A stretch of DNA of 64,000 nucleotides. Source: Hydractinia symbiolongicarpus (lineage: Eukaryota; Cnidaria; Hydrozoa; Anthoathecata; Hydractiniidae). Both the position numbers and the translations under genes were made by a program. Below, piece after piece: positions 21,119-34,400 of this stretch; positions within the stretch are counted from its first letter, which is position 1; each line of letters opens with the position of its first letter. The stretch spans positions 25,024,501 to 25,088,500 of the forward strand of contig NC_079886.1 in NCBI RefSeq assembly GCF_029227915.1, in the 5' to 3' direction. Below the pieces are notes generated by a model. It had not been told where the DNA came from. It did no database searches and saw only the letters and a list, made by a program, of their open reading frames with translations.

Positions 21119-21560
21119 ATGTCTGAAGGTAACATGTACATGATGGGCATGACAGCAAAATTGACTGGAGTTCTAGCATATTGGAGCACCTTTTGGAAAC
21201 GTGTTATAGCTTCTTTCTTGATTTTTGATGATTACCTAGGGCAGTGCACGAGAGTCGCTTTGAAATCAATTAGTAATCGAGGCGGATGGTTTAATCTTGT
21301 TAATGATTATAATTTTAGTATCTGGAAGTCAACATCTAATCAGTTCGTTACGCGGATCTGAATTGTTTAAGGTTTGTACAAAATCGAGGATCAGGCAGCT
21401 ATTATCAACAAACAGGCTAATGGAAAGGCAGAGATCTTTGTGTTGAATAATGGGTACTGGCTACTTCGTGTAAGTGACGGATTAAAAGTTGTTTTTTATT
21501 CATCACTTCAAAAACTTTCGCAAGATTTTTTTCGTATGCAATTTCAATACAAGGTTTGCA
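21119..21560 (+). pseudogene. Conserved Polinton ORF, possibly a minor structural protein
   Basis: FDDYLGQCTRVALKSISN (about 21220-21276), a gap, then YKIEDQAAIINKQANGKAEIFVLNNG...LRVSDGL (about 21374-21487). The same two blocks occur in the same order on the minus strand of copy 2 (58752-59405). Similarity fades after about 21510. I cannot assign it firmly; a capsid-vertex role is only one possibility. Confidence 0.45.
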
Positions 21561-21864
21561 ATAATGACCGCTTGTTTGGTTTGAAATATCTTTATACTTA
21601 GCTTTGTGGATTGCCTCAACAATATCATCTTTATTCCTTGTAGAGTATCGCGGAATTTTCATTAATTTTGCTTTCTGTCGAAATGCATCTATGTATTTTC
21701 ATATAGCTGTTATCAACTATATAAACATGCGATAAACTATTACTCAGTAAAACACTCGTCATCGATATCCTCCTCAGATTCACTAAGGTAGCAAGCGCCA
21801 TGCAGTTCAACCTCTTTGTATTTTCACTCTTCGAAGTAGGCTTGTAGATAATAGTTGCGACCAC
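21417..21864 (-). pseudogene. Minus-strand ORF remnants, one SAP/HeH-like
   Basis: Minus-strand frames 21662-21417 and 21864-21631. The former opens KIPRYSTRNKDDIVEAIHKA, which resembles a SAP/HeH-type helix-extension-helix. A comparable motif precedes the DUF4116 repeats in copy 2. It overlaps the + strand ORF, so part of one of the two must be shadow. Confidence 0.3.
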
Positions 21865-22035
21865 CCTGTCAATAGATGCTTCTTATTGTCGTTATGGCCG
21901 TACATTCACAAGAATACTCAGATATCTTCCCAATCTTTCAGTTTAGAGTTGATATAACGATCTTTCTTCACACTTATGTTGGTAAAGCAATGCTTTTCAA
22001 AACCTTCATTTTCTTAAAGATATCAGCATATTTTC

Positions 22036-22870
22036 TCAACAACTCAGGGTAGTAACCAAGATCGAACGACATAGTGAAGGTGAAAGTCTCACTGTATTGA
22101 GAAACACCCTGGCAGTTGATATTTTTAGGGTTTTTATCAATAACGGTGATAGATTGTCGTCTTGGTCATGATATCCAATCACGAATCTTTCGTTTTTGCC
22201 TTTGTTTTCAGGGATTGACTCGCTTAGGTTTGCAATGTTCATATTTTTGATATTTAGTGGTGTTACATCACTGTAACATTCATTTGCTTTAGTAATTTTG
22301 TCAATATATTTCTTTAATTTTGAAGTGATTTGGAACATAGTCGAGCACAACAAGATTATCCTCAACTGCTTTGTTAAACATGCTCTGGGACACGAAGCAA
22401 TATGGAACATACTCGAGCATATTGGGGTCTGCTTCAATAACCATGATGCACATGTCCTGGTTCTTCAGACGAATTGGAATATGCTCGTTCATATAGGAGT
22501 CTGTTTCAACAACCATAATGCACATGTCCTGCGTTTTGGGAAAACTCGAGCATATAGAGTTCTACTTCAACAACCATAATGCACATTTTCTGCATTTTTA
22601 AATGATTAGAAACACACCACGATTAGAAACATACCATGGCTTTTTTTAATCGCTTTGTTACACATCTCTTGGGACATTAAGTAATCCGGAACAAGCTCGA
22701 GCGCATAGGGATATTCCTCAACCGCTTTCTAACACATCTCCTGCGTCTTAAAGTGGTCTGGGATATGGCTGAACACCGCTGGATTATCTTTAACTACTTT
22801 GTTACACATGCCCTAAACTTTGGACATTTCTGAGACAGTCATTTATTTACAGAAAAATAGTTATCATAAA
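22036..22870 (-). pseudogene. DUF4116-repeat protein (Polinton copy 1)
   Basis: Minus-strand reading from about 22860. Successive units of the DUF4116 pattern MC-x-KAVE-x-DP-x2-LE-x-VP-x3-K-x-QDMC appear in shifting frames (AVEDNLVVLDYVPNHFK, VIEADPNMLEYVPYCF). They are followed by FVIGYHDQDDNLSPLLIKT. At least three stops or frameshifts. DUF4116 repeats recur in giant viruses and Polintons; function unknown. Confidence 0.6.
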
Positions 22871-23604
22871 TTTTCAGATGAGAAGAACTTTTTAAATTAT
22901 TTTACTCTCCTTGCACATGATGCCGTCGGCGGAAGTTAAATTTATCAAATTCGTGGGTTTTGCACATGCGCAGATATTTTTTGCTGATATCAGCATAAGT
23001 GATCATTATTATCATTTATGATGATGACGTGGGGTGGATTTTTGTCGGCTGCCGTTAGATTTGTTGGCTGCCATAGTTCTATTTTTTTGACCGGGTATCT
23101 GCTAGGTGTACCAGGATTGTATTTTTAATGTTCATGATGTTAACGTGAATGCGCCAAATTAGTGTTAAAGGAGTGTTGTTATAGTGTGTGGTGTGCTACA
23201 ACGAACACTTTATAATCTCTAAATCTGCCAAAACACACAAAAATTATTTTAGGAAATGAGTAGACCTGTTGCTTTCATCGTATAGATCTTGAAACGCTGA
23301 TCACGTATAGGATCATGCAACCTCGCCCCCAGGCCCATTGTAAAATTTTTTAGACAATACGATTTTATTTAGGTGTATATGCACGTTACGAGAATAACAG
23401 ACAAAAGGAGCTAGTTATTATATACGTCAAAACGTATATATCTGATCTGTATCTGACACATGGTTGCGTTGATGACTCAATACTAGTATAATATATAGCT
23501 ACACCACGCCACCATAATGCCGGCGTGATAAGGCCTCAACTTGGGTTTATAGAGGTTCACGTCAGCAAGACTGCATGTGTCTAAAAAATACTAAAAAGTT
23601 AATT
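22871..23604. other. Intergenic with Helitron fragment
   Basis: 23260-23340 (ATCTTGAAACGCTGATCA) matches the Helitron body at 46060-46090. No gene. No Polinton terminal repeat recognised. Confidence 0.4.
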
Positions 23605-23908
23605 AGCTAGCCTTGTGGTAGGGCGTTTGCTTTCAGTGTGTGTGGAAGGTCTTGGGTTCTAACCACAGCCGAATCATGTCAGAGACTTTAAAAGTGTAAA
23701 TCTATCCTTTTTGCTTAGCGTTCTGCATAAGAATAGGATTGATATCTTACGGGCGGTTGTCTAGTTTAGTGATTCCTGTGCTTGCACGACTTTCACAGCT
23801 CAAATGGCTTTAAATTCGCTAGAACCCCGCTTCGCAGGACTTGTGTTGATAGCAGTACCAACAGGAACTGAAGAGGCTATCCTTGGTAAATAATTTCAAT
23901 AATAATAG
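23605..23908 (+). mobile_element. tRNA-derived SINE
   Basis: A polymerase III-type head: box A-like TGGTAGGGCGTTTGC (about 23616) and box B-like GGGTTCTAACC (about 23653). A unique core of about 200 bp follows, ending AGGCTATCCTTGGTAAATAA and a short AAT-type tail (23897-23907). Head-core-tail order and the roughly 300-bp length fit a SINE; no partner LINE is seen here. Confidence 0.75.
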
Positions 23909-25243
23909 GCATCTTCAGTAATTCTAATCACAAAACCCTCTGAGAATTCTGTGGCTTGGAAGCTAGCTATAGCTAGCTAAAGGTACTTTTACTTTATAGC
24001 TAGCTAGCTACCTCGGCTTGCACAACCTTTGTAGCTACAAAAGTACGCCTTGGACCTTCGCTAGCTAGCTAGCTATAGAGGGATGAAGACTTTATAAAAA
24101 ATATATATTTGAAATTTGTATGTAGGTAAAAAAATAGCGAAGGCGACACTGCAATCATATTTTCTCGAAGCAAAAACTCAAAACACTTTAACTAACTTGT
24201 TTCTAATTAAAAATAAAACTCTATCCATGACTTCGATCCAAGATTGCTTTGCATAAATTATAGCAATACGGTGTTGTCGGCGGTCCGCATTCAATTCCTA
24301 ACAATATGACCAAATTTTGAATAAATTAAGAATCAGCACGAATCGTGCTGATTATAACCAGCCTGGCCCGACACGGATATCAAAAAAGCGAAAAATTGCC
24401 CTGGGAACGAGGTTGAGGATCATGTACTTTTGACAAACGGTTACAGAAATATTGTGATAGGTTTTTTGATGACGTCATAAACCCATGTATTCCGAAACGG
24501 ATTCGAAAACCCAGGATTGAGAAGCTTTCCCAAATTGGTCCCGGGTGGTCCCAGTTACCCACGTAGTGAAAAATCACCGACGTCATCATCTCGTTTCCAA
24601 GTTAATTGACCTCAAAGTTTCAGGTGCATAGTAATGGCTTCACAAATATAATTTAAGATATTAATGTTAAAGTAGTGCTAGAACTTTGTTGTACTCTAGA
24701 CGATAGAACGGATAGCAAAGCGTTATTAGGTAAAATGGCGTTGGTCAAATTTATTTTGGCGTTGGTCAGACATTTATTTTAAAAAAAATGTTAGCCATAA
24801 TTGTGCTTTTAAATTAATGAATAAAAAAAAAACAGGATAAATAAAATAAATCAAACCTTTGCTTTTTCAAAGACTTCGCAGCAAGATCAAAGAAGCTGTC
24901 GCTACTTGCGGTACCATTTTGCACAAGTAAAGTATACGGATATTGTAATATATATTTATAAAGTATATTCTAATACTTACAATGGGCGTCTTAAAATTCG
25001 ATAGGCTAGTGTCGAATAGGTGAACAAAAACAGTCAGTAAGTTTCGCAATCGCTTAATTTTACAAAAAATATTTATTAAACAGAACTCTGCGCAAGTAAG
25101 TCAGAAGCTTTTAAACAGTCTTGTCTGTGGAAAATGTATTCTCTTTATTTATAACTATTTTACATTCAATTGCTTTGATCCTTTTTCTAGATAAACGTCT
25201 GTAGACATACTTTTTATCAGAACATAACAAAATTCAGAAAAAA
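23909..25243. other. Intergenic; Helitron fragment at 24375-24640; upstream region of the receptor gene
   Basis: 23960-24080 is CTAGCTAG low-complexity. 24375-24640 matches the Helitron body at 46080-46350 (GACAAACGG, ATGACGTCAT, CCGAAACGGATT, TTACCCACG) in the same orientation, without recognisable ends. The last 200 bases before 25244 hold a CTTTTTCTAG acceptor-like site at about 25192, so a 5' UTR intron is possible. Confidence 0.5.
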
Positions 25244-25432
25244 ATGAATCCTGCGAAGTCACTATCTGGACTGTTGCTTCTAGTTAGTTTTGTGGAGATT
25301 TGCTTTGGTGCCTTTTTGGACTATGGGACGAATGCTGGTGACACAGGTTTGGGTGCAGTAGATGATGGTGCATTTATCGTGAATATAAACAGCACAATTA
25401 AATTTTGGAACACATATCTATCAACATTATAT
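25244..25432 (+). CDS. Receptor exon 1: signal peptide and start of NIDO domain
   Basis: ATG 25244 in an A-rich context. Hydrophobic core GLLLLVSFVEICFGA ends in a plausible signal-peptidase site near residue 23. FLDYGTNAGDTGLGAVDDGA and FWNTYLSTLY match the opening of the nidogen-like domain (YG..GD....DDG...). Donor ATAT|GTAAGT, phase 0. Confidence 0.85.
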
Positions 25433-28400
25433 GTAAGTGTAGCCAAAACACTTCTTCTATATGTTTTAACTGGTTTTCCAAATTTGGTTTAATTTAAAAT
25501 TGAGTTAATTTATACATGCGTTTTCTAAAACTGCACTTCTGATTGAATAAAATAAGAACACCAAAAATAAAAACTTGTTGTCATTTTTTACATTACCTCC
25601 TTCTGTGTTAACTTATTTTAATTTTGTTTGTACTAAATCTTAAAAATTCAATTCACACGATGCATAACCCAAATAAACAAAAACATGTTAATGACTTTCA
25701 CGTGGCTATTGTCATATAAACGTTTTTCGTACCTTTTTCACCTTCAAATGAAGTCGACATAAAAGAATCACAACTAATTTGTCAAATGGAAACTGTAATG
25801 ATGTGAAAACAGATATATATTTGCACACGAGGAATAGCAAATTCTTACTTATCCCTTAGACATATTGTGTCTTGTTTTTTTCATTTATTATTAAGTGTTG
25901 CAATGTATAAAAATTAAAATCTCCTCCTTGAAGGACCTATTCTTTAAATCCCTCTATCAGCTTGTAAATACATGGAGCTGAGAGCAATGTATTGATCTTA
26001 ACTTTTACTTTGTGGTTAATGATAATTAATAGTAAATTACAATCTAAAATCAAAATTACTACTATACATAATGCGCAGCTCTTGATATCCTACTCGATGT
26101 GCAATGTTGTATTCAACTCCACTTGGTGGACGACGTCAGGTTTCTCCGACATTATTGTCGCAGAGCGTGCATTTTATAGCATCCCTTTAGATAAACAGTA
26201 ATGGCGTCATTTCTTCGTTGTCGTATTCCTCAACCTCCTCCACTTGGTCACAGGCACCTAACAACTCGTTACGTGTGTACCACACGGATGCTATTTTCAA
26301 TTCCGAATGTGGAAGTTGCAATATCTACTTTCGCACTGTTATTTCAACGCAAGATTTGAAAAAAATAAACAATTTGTTGCAATCAAAAGATCAAAATTTC
26401 ACCGCAGATAGAAAAAGAACGCTCGTAACAACTTGGTATAATGCATCACAGTACGGAAACCAAAATAAGGTAGTTACTTTATCCACAGTTATTTAGAGCT
26501 TAGTCGCTTTATCTTTTAGATGACTCGCCAATGTTAACATAAAGTTTAAAAGGTTTTCTGATAAGTAGGTAGACAAAGCAGAACCATGCAGAGTAAATTA
26601 ATTTTTTATGCAAACACAAGAAACAAAACTAGCTACATTCCTTTCGTTTTAAAGAAATCTTTCACCAAGTTTAAGTTAATATTTCATTTTAAAATGAATT
26701 TTGTGGTTACTTTATTCTGTTGTCTATATTATTTGTCCATTAAATCTATGACTTTTAATTACAATTCTGTTATCAAAGGTGGTTTAATGCAAATTTTTAG
26801 ACCAATACTTTCCAATCTATTATCACATCGAATGGCGAAAAAACGTATGCAATTTTAAGCTATGACAAACTTCAATATCGCAAATTTGATCCAGTAAGTA
26901 CTTTTTGATATGGTGATTAAATAATGCAACTTTTCTATTTAGTATTTGTTTACAACTTTAAATAGGACAAGCAAAATTACTTGCAACATAATAGATGTGT
27001 CAAAATGGTATTCTAGAAATGTAATAACATTGTATTTAACTAATTATTGTGGTTTTAGCAGTGTGAGCTGAAGTGTGTAACAAAATATGTTTTTTGAAAC
27101 AAACGACATTGATTAACACAAAAAGATTTAAATAAAAAGGCGTTTAATAAGAAGTCTGCAATTTTTAAGCAACGGTTGTTTTTATTCAATTTATAAAATA
27201 TGGTTGAAAGCATCGAATGGCCATTATTCCAAATCAGTCGAGTTGCATAATCTCCATGTAATGTGCATTTTAAAACTAATGCGTTTAAAATCTGCTAAAG
27301 CACTTGCTTAACACAGAAACCACAAACACCTAATAGCTCGAAAAGGAACATGATAACGTCAGTAATTATTAACGGCTTTTTTGGTACGTAAGTTCAAAAT
27401 ATTACCGTAGTATCAATTTCTGAACGCGTGAATTACATTTAGAAATACCTTTTAAATTGCTTTAGGCAATCAAGTTTCCTTCAAGGCACTAACAAACATT
27501 TGTGACCAGCTTTGTCTCTTTTACCACTTTTGGAGGGTGGGGTCTCTTTCATCGCTTCCTCATTATTGCTACCAAAACGTCCAGTCTAGATAAAGTTAAG
27601 ACTGGACGCATTTTTCTTTCTCTCCGTTTAGATAGATTTTTGAATAGATCGCCGTAATCTCGCACGTGTGCCAATTTTCAAAGTTATAAATAGAATCCGC
27701 AGAAATGTTGTTATGGGTTGCAGCAATTTGGAACTGGAGTATTAGTATTTGAGATAATGGCCTCAATAAATTAATTATAACATTAATGATAATTTTTATT
27801 ATATTACATTGCTGTCAAAACGATATTGCTAATCTGTGCAGACTATACCCACTTTGAGTGTGAGTATAGTCTACCAACCCTATTTGTACCGGGAGTGCGC
27901 TGAATGAGCGCACCCTTTCACATTTTTATGCGGCTTTTCATGAAAAATTAAGCGACCCGCATGAGCTTCGCAGACTTTTAATATTTTTTTAGGGCGGTTA
28001 AGACCGGCAAATTTTTTTTCTGAAAAATTTATGTTTTGCGGCCATTATGGGGCCAATGTCAAAAAAGGCGCAAAAGCGAAAAATGAAATATTTCGAATTG
28101 TGTTATATTTTCAGTCTTATTGATGTTAATTAGATAAATAGGATAGATGGTATAGCAAAGAGGGCTTATATATAATAAAAAATATAATTATTGCGTTTGT
28201 GACATAAATTACCCCTTTATATATTATTAGTCTAATAAAAAAATTACAAAATGGGACCGAAAAAGGCTAGAATTTCATCTGAGGAAGCCATTCAAAATAT
28301 ATTGAGATTTATTGAAGAAGATAACGTAGACGAAGCTATGGATGAAGAACTTGATGATGAAGATGATTTGGAAGAATTGTGCGGTGAAATTGGTAATATA

Positions 28401-31400
28401 TATAGCTATATTATATATACATATATATAATCTCTCTGTCTAACTTCGCGTATATATATGGCGCATTGGTTGCGAGAAGCAAAATATGTTTCAAAATGTG
28501 TGATAATTTATTTTTAGTATTTTTGTTTGTCTCATAGATAAAGAAATAGTTGAAGAAGAGGATCATCAACATGATAACGATGACCGTGTAGGTGATGCTG
28601 ACAATGATGCGTCCGAAAGTGAAGAGGAAGCCGGAGCAAACCATTTGAGGAGACGTCGACTTACGAAATATCGCTTAGTAAACAGTATTGCTGCCGCTAC
28701 AAATTTAGAAAATTATAACGTTTTTCCAATACCACCAGAATCAAAGTCTATCCAAAGCATTTTCAAAATAGATAATAAGAAGAAAAATGACATAATTCGT
28801 ACTTTCCAGAATCAGCCACAAGCTGGAAATGTTGGTCGAAATAATCGTGCAAATGTTATTACTGGACGACAAGGCCCACAACCAAAAGCTTGTGAAACTG
28901 CATCACCCCGTTCTGCTTTTGAGCTCTACTTCACTCCTGAAATTGTGAATAACATTTTGTTGTGCACCAACAGAAAGATTAGACGCACTCTGTCCAAACT
29001 ACCCGATAATTTCTTGACGCAAAATAGTAGGTATTCGTACATGAAAGAAACCTCTGTTGAAGAAATTTATGCATTTATTGGATTGTACCTATATCGAGGA
29101 CTATACAAACTAAACTGTATATCTGCTCATAGATTATTCTCAAACCAATATGGTCCGCCAATATTCAGCGCCACTATGTCGAGAAATAGGTTTTTTTTTA
29201 TACGTACAAACCTTTGTTTTGACGACGAGACAACAAGAGATGAAAGATGGAAACATGACCGTTTTGCGGCAATGCGTGAAGTTTTTGAATCTTTCAATTA
29301 TGAATGCATGTCATGCCTTGTACCGGGCGACTATCTATCACTTGATGAAACCCTGTATCCAATGAGGACACAGATAAGTTTCAAACAGTACAATCCCAAC
29401 AAACCCGCCAAATACGGTTTATTACTGAAAGCCATAAATGCAGCACGATATCCGTATACATTCCTTGCAGCTCCATATAGCGGCAAACCACAGGGAGATC
29501 CAGGAATTTATTATGTACCAGGCACTGAGGAAATAGTAAAATACATGATAAAACAACTATCAAATGTTGTCTCGCTGGCCGGACGTAATATATCTTTCGA
29601 CAGATTATATACATCAATCCCGCTTGCGCTTTGGTTGTATGAAAGGGATATCACTTGTGTTGGTACAATGCAGATCAACAGGAAAGGAATTCCAATTGAA
29701 ATGAAAGATTTCAAACAAAGAGAGCCACTGTCCAGTGAAGTGTATTGGCAAAAAGATGGGCCGCTGTCCTTATCTTCATATGTAGTGAAAACTTCAAACG
29801 GAAAGAAAAATGTACTCATGTTGTCAACACTAGAACCAATCCTAGGTACAACCAAGGATGATAATTGCCACAAATTGGGGTTATATAAACTATATGACTT
29901 TACAAAGGGGGGTACTGATATTGTGGATCAGAGGATGGGGTTTCACACGACGAAGACAAAGTCAAGAAAGTGGACGTTTGTTATGTTTTCTTACATGTTG
30001 GATACCGCTCGAGTAAATTCTTCGACGATATATTCACTGAATAAAGGTATTGATCCGCTACAACAAAAGTCTTTTGAATACGCCTTTCAATTAGTCATGG
30101 AATTGGTGAAACCAACCATACAAAAAAGAAGTCAAAATGGTATGTTGTCCATCACAAAACAAAAAATAAATCTTGTCTTGGGTAATGCGCAATGTAATCC
30201 GGAACCGCGTGCAGCTATTGGTCCTGCATTTGCAGAAACAAGGAAACGGTGTACTGTTTGTCAGGCTGAGAATGCAGGAGAAAATTATTCCCAAAAGAAA
30301 AAATCTATTCCGTGTGTCAAATCACTTTGTCAATCATGTGGCAATACAACGTGTCAGGCCCATATGATACAAAAATGTATGTCGTGTTCAAAGAAATGAA
30401 CGTTCTGGTTTCAGCTGATGATATGAACCTTACTGACATTATTTTACTTCTTTTTGTTTATTTTTGTCATGTTTTATACTAATAGCAGGGTTTTGGTGTA
30501 AAAAAACTAATTCATGTCAAAAAACCTTCTTTAGGGACATTTTTTTGAAAAATCCTTATTTTTCGCCCTTTTTTTTCAGCCGCTCATGTTGATTGGGGCA
30601 GTGAGAATGTAATTTAGCTTGAAAACATCCAAAGTAGGTGTTTTTTGGTACAATATAGATACATAATGTTACTGTAAAAAAATCAGGTTCACCGCTTTTA
30701 TGCGAAAGATTTTCTTGGGGGTGCGCTCAATCAGCGCGCCCCTGGGATTTGAACGTCAAAAAAGCCCCGGTACGAATAGGGTTAATAAGGTTAGAAAATG
30801 TTATGGAAATAATTTTTTTTAAAACAATTTGTGCAGTTTCAATTCTATTGCATAGAGCTAAATAAATGTAATGTCTTGGAGAAAATAAAAGTTAAGACAT
30901 TCCTTCGCCTGCTACTTCGAAGGAAAATGAACACATCCACTATTCACACAGACAGGCAGGCAGTTTGGCATAAGTACCATAACACCTATGTATTAAAAAA
31001 CTTCCAGTTATCTATCCATCTTGCTCGTCAGACGATGATAAAGTTTTCGCCTGTACATTGGTTAGTACTCCACTTCTATGATACTTATCAGTTTATTTGT
31101 ATTTTATCCTTGCTTTTTTGCTAAGTACACTTGGCCTAGTTTGTACGTTAACACTTGTTCACTGTAGAAACTGTATGTTTGTCTGTTAAAAAATCTTCTA
31201 GACGTTGGTTTATTGAGTTTTTAATGCTGTCATTCTGATTTGGCTAGCAAACAGGCAAGAAATGAGTTTAATCAATTCATTGCCCGTGTCGGTTTTTCTG
31301 TAATATTCCTCTATTGGCACAGTATGAATGTGCCAAACTTGATTTAATTTGGAAAAGACTATCTAAAGTTATAGAGAACCTGTCATAACGTGTTTTCCAG

Positions 31401-34400
31401 CTTAAGTTTGGTTAAACGGTAAATTAGAAGTCGAAGAGATGTATTGCCTTAAGGGTTCTAATTGGATAACATGTTCTAAAACAATTTAGTGTGATACGTG
31501 ATAGTGTTTTTTAATTCATTTATAAACAAGACTTCTATCTTCCTTGGATTTACTTTTCCCGAATAAATATGATAAAATACGCACCATTCGTACTTGACAG
31601 AGTTATCGGTGAACATCACCCAAGAATATTAAAGACTAGCCGGGAGACCCGGCGTCAAAATGCCGGGTTAAGCAACAAGTAACTGTGTGACCCAGCGTTA
31701 AACACTCTGTGGAGCGCTTAATAAGAGCCGTAAACTGTGCCACACGATGAGGCAGAGCGCTTTAGTGCAGGCATGCAGTGTGTCATAAATGAAGTGAAGC
31801 ACTCACAATATTTTAGTGTTGCGGCTGTAGTGTATTTTTCAGAAAATAACTTTCCAGCAGCGATAACTGAAATAAAAAGTGTTTACAAACCGTTGATACC
31901 CTGTCATAGCAAAAACAATCAGTCAACATTATTTTATTTTGCGGAATAAGCTCCTGGGAAAGTTAAAAAATTAATTGTGACATAATAACTTTTGAAAAAA
32001 ACTTTATTGCAGCCTGTTTACATAAAAACACAGGAAATAGTCCATTGTTAACACTGAGCTGAGCAGTTAGTCCATGTAAACCGTGTTTCACAACCGTACA
32101 GACGTATTGCACTTTTCAAAATAAAATTAACACATTTTTTCATTAGGGTGTAATATTTTTTCTTCATTCTTTCCGGCAACTTTACCTAAAATAAAAACAT
32201 AGTTTACAACCCGTTGTTACCTTATCATAGCAAAAGAGTCGGCCAAAGGTTTTTTTATTTTGTGGCATTAAATGCCCAGTAGAGCGCCTAATGCAAACTG
32301 TGTCACACAATTAGGTGGAGGTATTAGTACAGGTATACAGTATGTCACGTAAAGCACACACAATATTATAGTGCTTCAGGTGTAATGTATTTTTTATAAT
32401 ATAACTTTACTACAATTTTAGCACAGTTTAAACATGTTGTTACCTCGTCATAGCAAAAACAATTAGTCAATATTATTTTATTCTGCAGAATAAGTTTTAG
32501 TAAGTGCTAACAAATTAATCGTGGCACTGGACTGAGCGCTTAGTTCAGGTAAACTGTGTCGCATATGCGTTTGGGTTTAATACACTTTTCAAAAAACTGT
32601 ATTATAACTTTGGTTAGTCTGTTAAAACGCGGGGTTAAGCCACAAGTAACTGTGTTACCTGGCTTGTGAAGTGCACACAACTTTATGGTGTTTCTGGTGT
32701 AATATATTTTCCAAAAAATAACTTTCCAAAAATTAAGCTATAATAAAACACACATTACAAATTTGTTGTTACCCCGTCATAGCAAAAACAGCTGGCCAAG
32801 CTTTTACATTTTTCGGAGAATGTTAAAGTTTACTCCAACCTGAGCACTTAGTACAGGTAACCAATGTCACACATCGATATATGTGTAATAAACTTTTCCG
32901 AAAAATGTAATCACAACGTCAGTTAAACAGAAACACAGGAAACAGCCCGTTCTTAACACGGGACTATGCGCTTAGTACAGGTAAACTGTGTCGCACATGA
33001 GTATAGGCGTAACACTATTTTAAAAAAAACGTTCTCGCGACTTTGGTTAAAAATTCAGGAAACCGCCTGTCGTTATACTGTTCGGTTACAAAAAACACTC
33101 AGCCATTTTAAGTTTTCATAACAGTAATAAATGTGCCTAGCTAACTGCATGTAGCATAAGAATTGTTAAGCTTGTGTTGCAGCCAAACTGCATTTTGCTA
33201 CTTCCACTACTCAGCCAGAGGTAGCTGAGCTAGCTAGATGGACACTACTTCAACATAAAAATAAATAATATTAGCTATTATAAAAAGCTGTTATACCAAA
33301 CTGAATAGTAAAAACTAAGGCTAGCTAGCTGGCTGTGGTACGCTCCTTTCAATTTTTCCCCAAGCAAAAATTCTAAAAATGGTGCGTTTGAGATTTGTAC
33401 ATAGCTAAAAGACGTGGCAATATATCTATCCTAACATGTAAAAACATATAGAAAACAAACATTAAAAAAAATAAGAAAAGACAAAAAGGCCAAACAGACC
33501 TACAAACTTAACACCGACGACGGCCATTTGAAAGACCAAAATGGCCTTCGTAATCATGTTCCTGTGTTGGCATGTATAGTTCGCGAAAATCTTGGATTGA
33601 TTTTTCAAAAAATCAGGCGCTTATGATTGGTATACTACGTGCAAGCGGTCAAAACAAAGTCAGTAAAAATATATCGGATTTAGTATTGGTGCGCATTTTA
33701 CAAATCTCGTGTTTCCGTAACAGGATGCGCCTTTCGCGGACAGACAGACAAAATACAGTTATATAAATGTTAATTGACTATGATTGTTAATACGCGCACC
33801 ATTATTATTTTTTCCAGGCTGGTTTCAAAGTTTCCGGTAATCATTATTGTACTTTTGTTACTAAAAAAGGAACGTCCATGAAACTACAGTGTCGTTCTAA
33901 TGTATTTTCACCTGGTTTATATGTGGTTGGTCTAACTTCCACTTCCGAATACCAATGCGATATGGGTAGGTTAATGTTGTTTATCTTCTACTATTGTAGT
34001 TGTTTTCTTTTATATATCTATGAAAATGAATAAATATATAATATTTATTGTTATCTGGAGTAGAAGATAATCGTTTTCATGTTAACTGAAAAATACATCT
34101 GAAATTTGATTATATTCTCTTAACACGGCCATATGAGTTTTATAAAAATGCTCCTAGTAAAAAATATACATATATGAAACATTCTTATTTCTTTAGAAAA
34201 GAAAAAAAGTTTCTGGAGCTCGCGTTCCCAAAACACACCTGAAATGTCAGTTGTTTAAGAAAGCCAAATATACTAACCTGATATAACATAACCTTCCAGC
34301 GTACATCAAAACGTTTAAGTTCTACAGAATAGTCAATACTCAAATCATTTTTCTCCAGTGATAAATTTTTACGTTAAATTTTAAAAAAGCTCAATCAAAC

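Larger units (their letters stand above)
14691..22870. mobile_element. Decayed Polinton/Maverick, copy 1
   Basis: An 8.2-kb region of higher GC than its surroundings, holding remnants of protein-primed PolB, an A32-like packaging ATPase, a BRO-N protein, two HNH/zinc-ribbon endonuclease fragments, several small membrane proteins, and a DUF4116-repeat protein. ATPase plus protein-primed PolB is diagnostic of Polintons. No major capsid or integrase is seen here, and I could not locate terminal inverted repeats, so the limits are those of recognisable coding sequence. Nearly every gene is frameshifted. Confidence 0.85.

Noticed and set aside
23960-24080. CTAGCTAG runs as a CRISPR-like or regulatory array
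   Set aside because: Irregular low-complexity repeats occurring throughout the window, no spacer structure.
29381-29873. Minus-strand frames opposite the piggyBac transposase
   Set aside because: Shadows of the real transposase frame.
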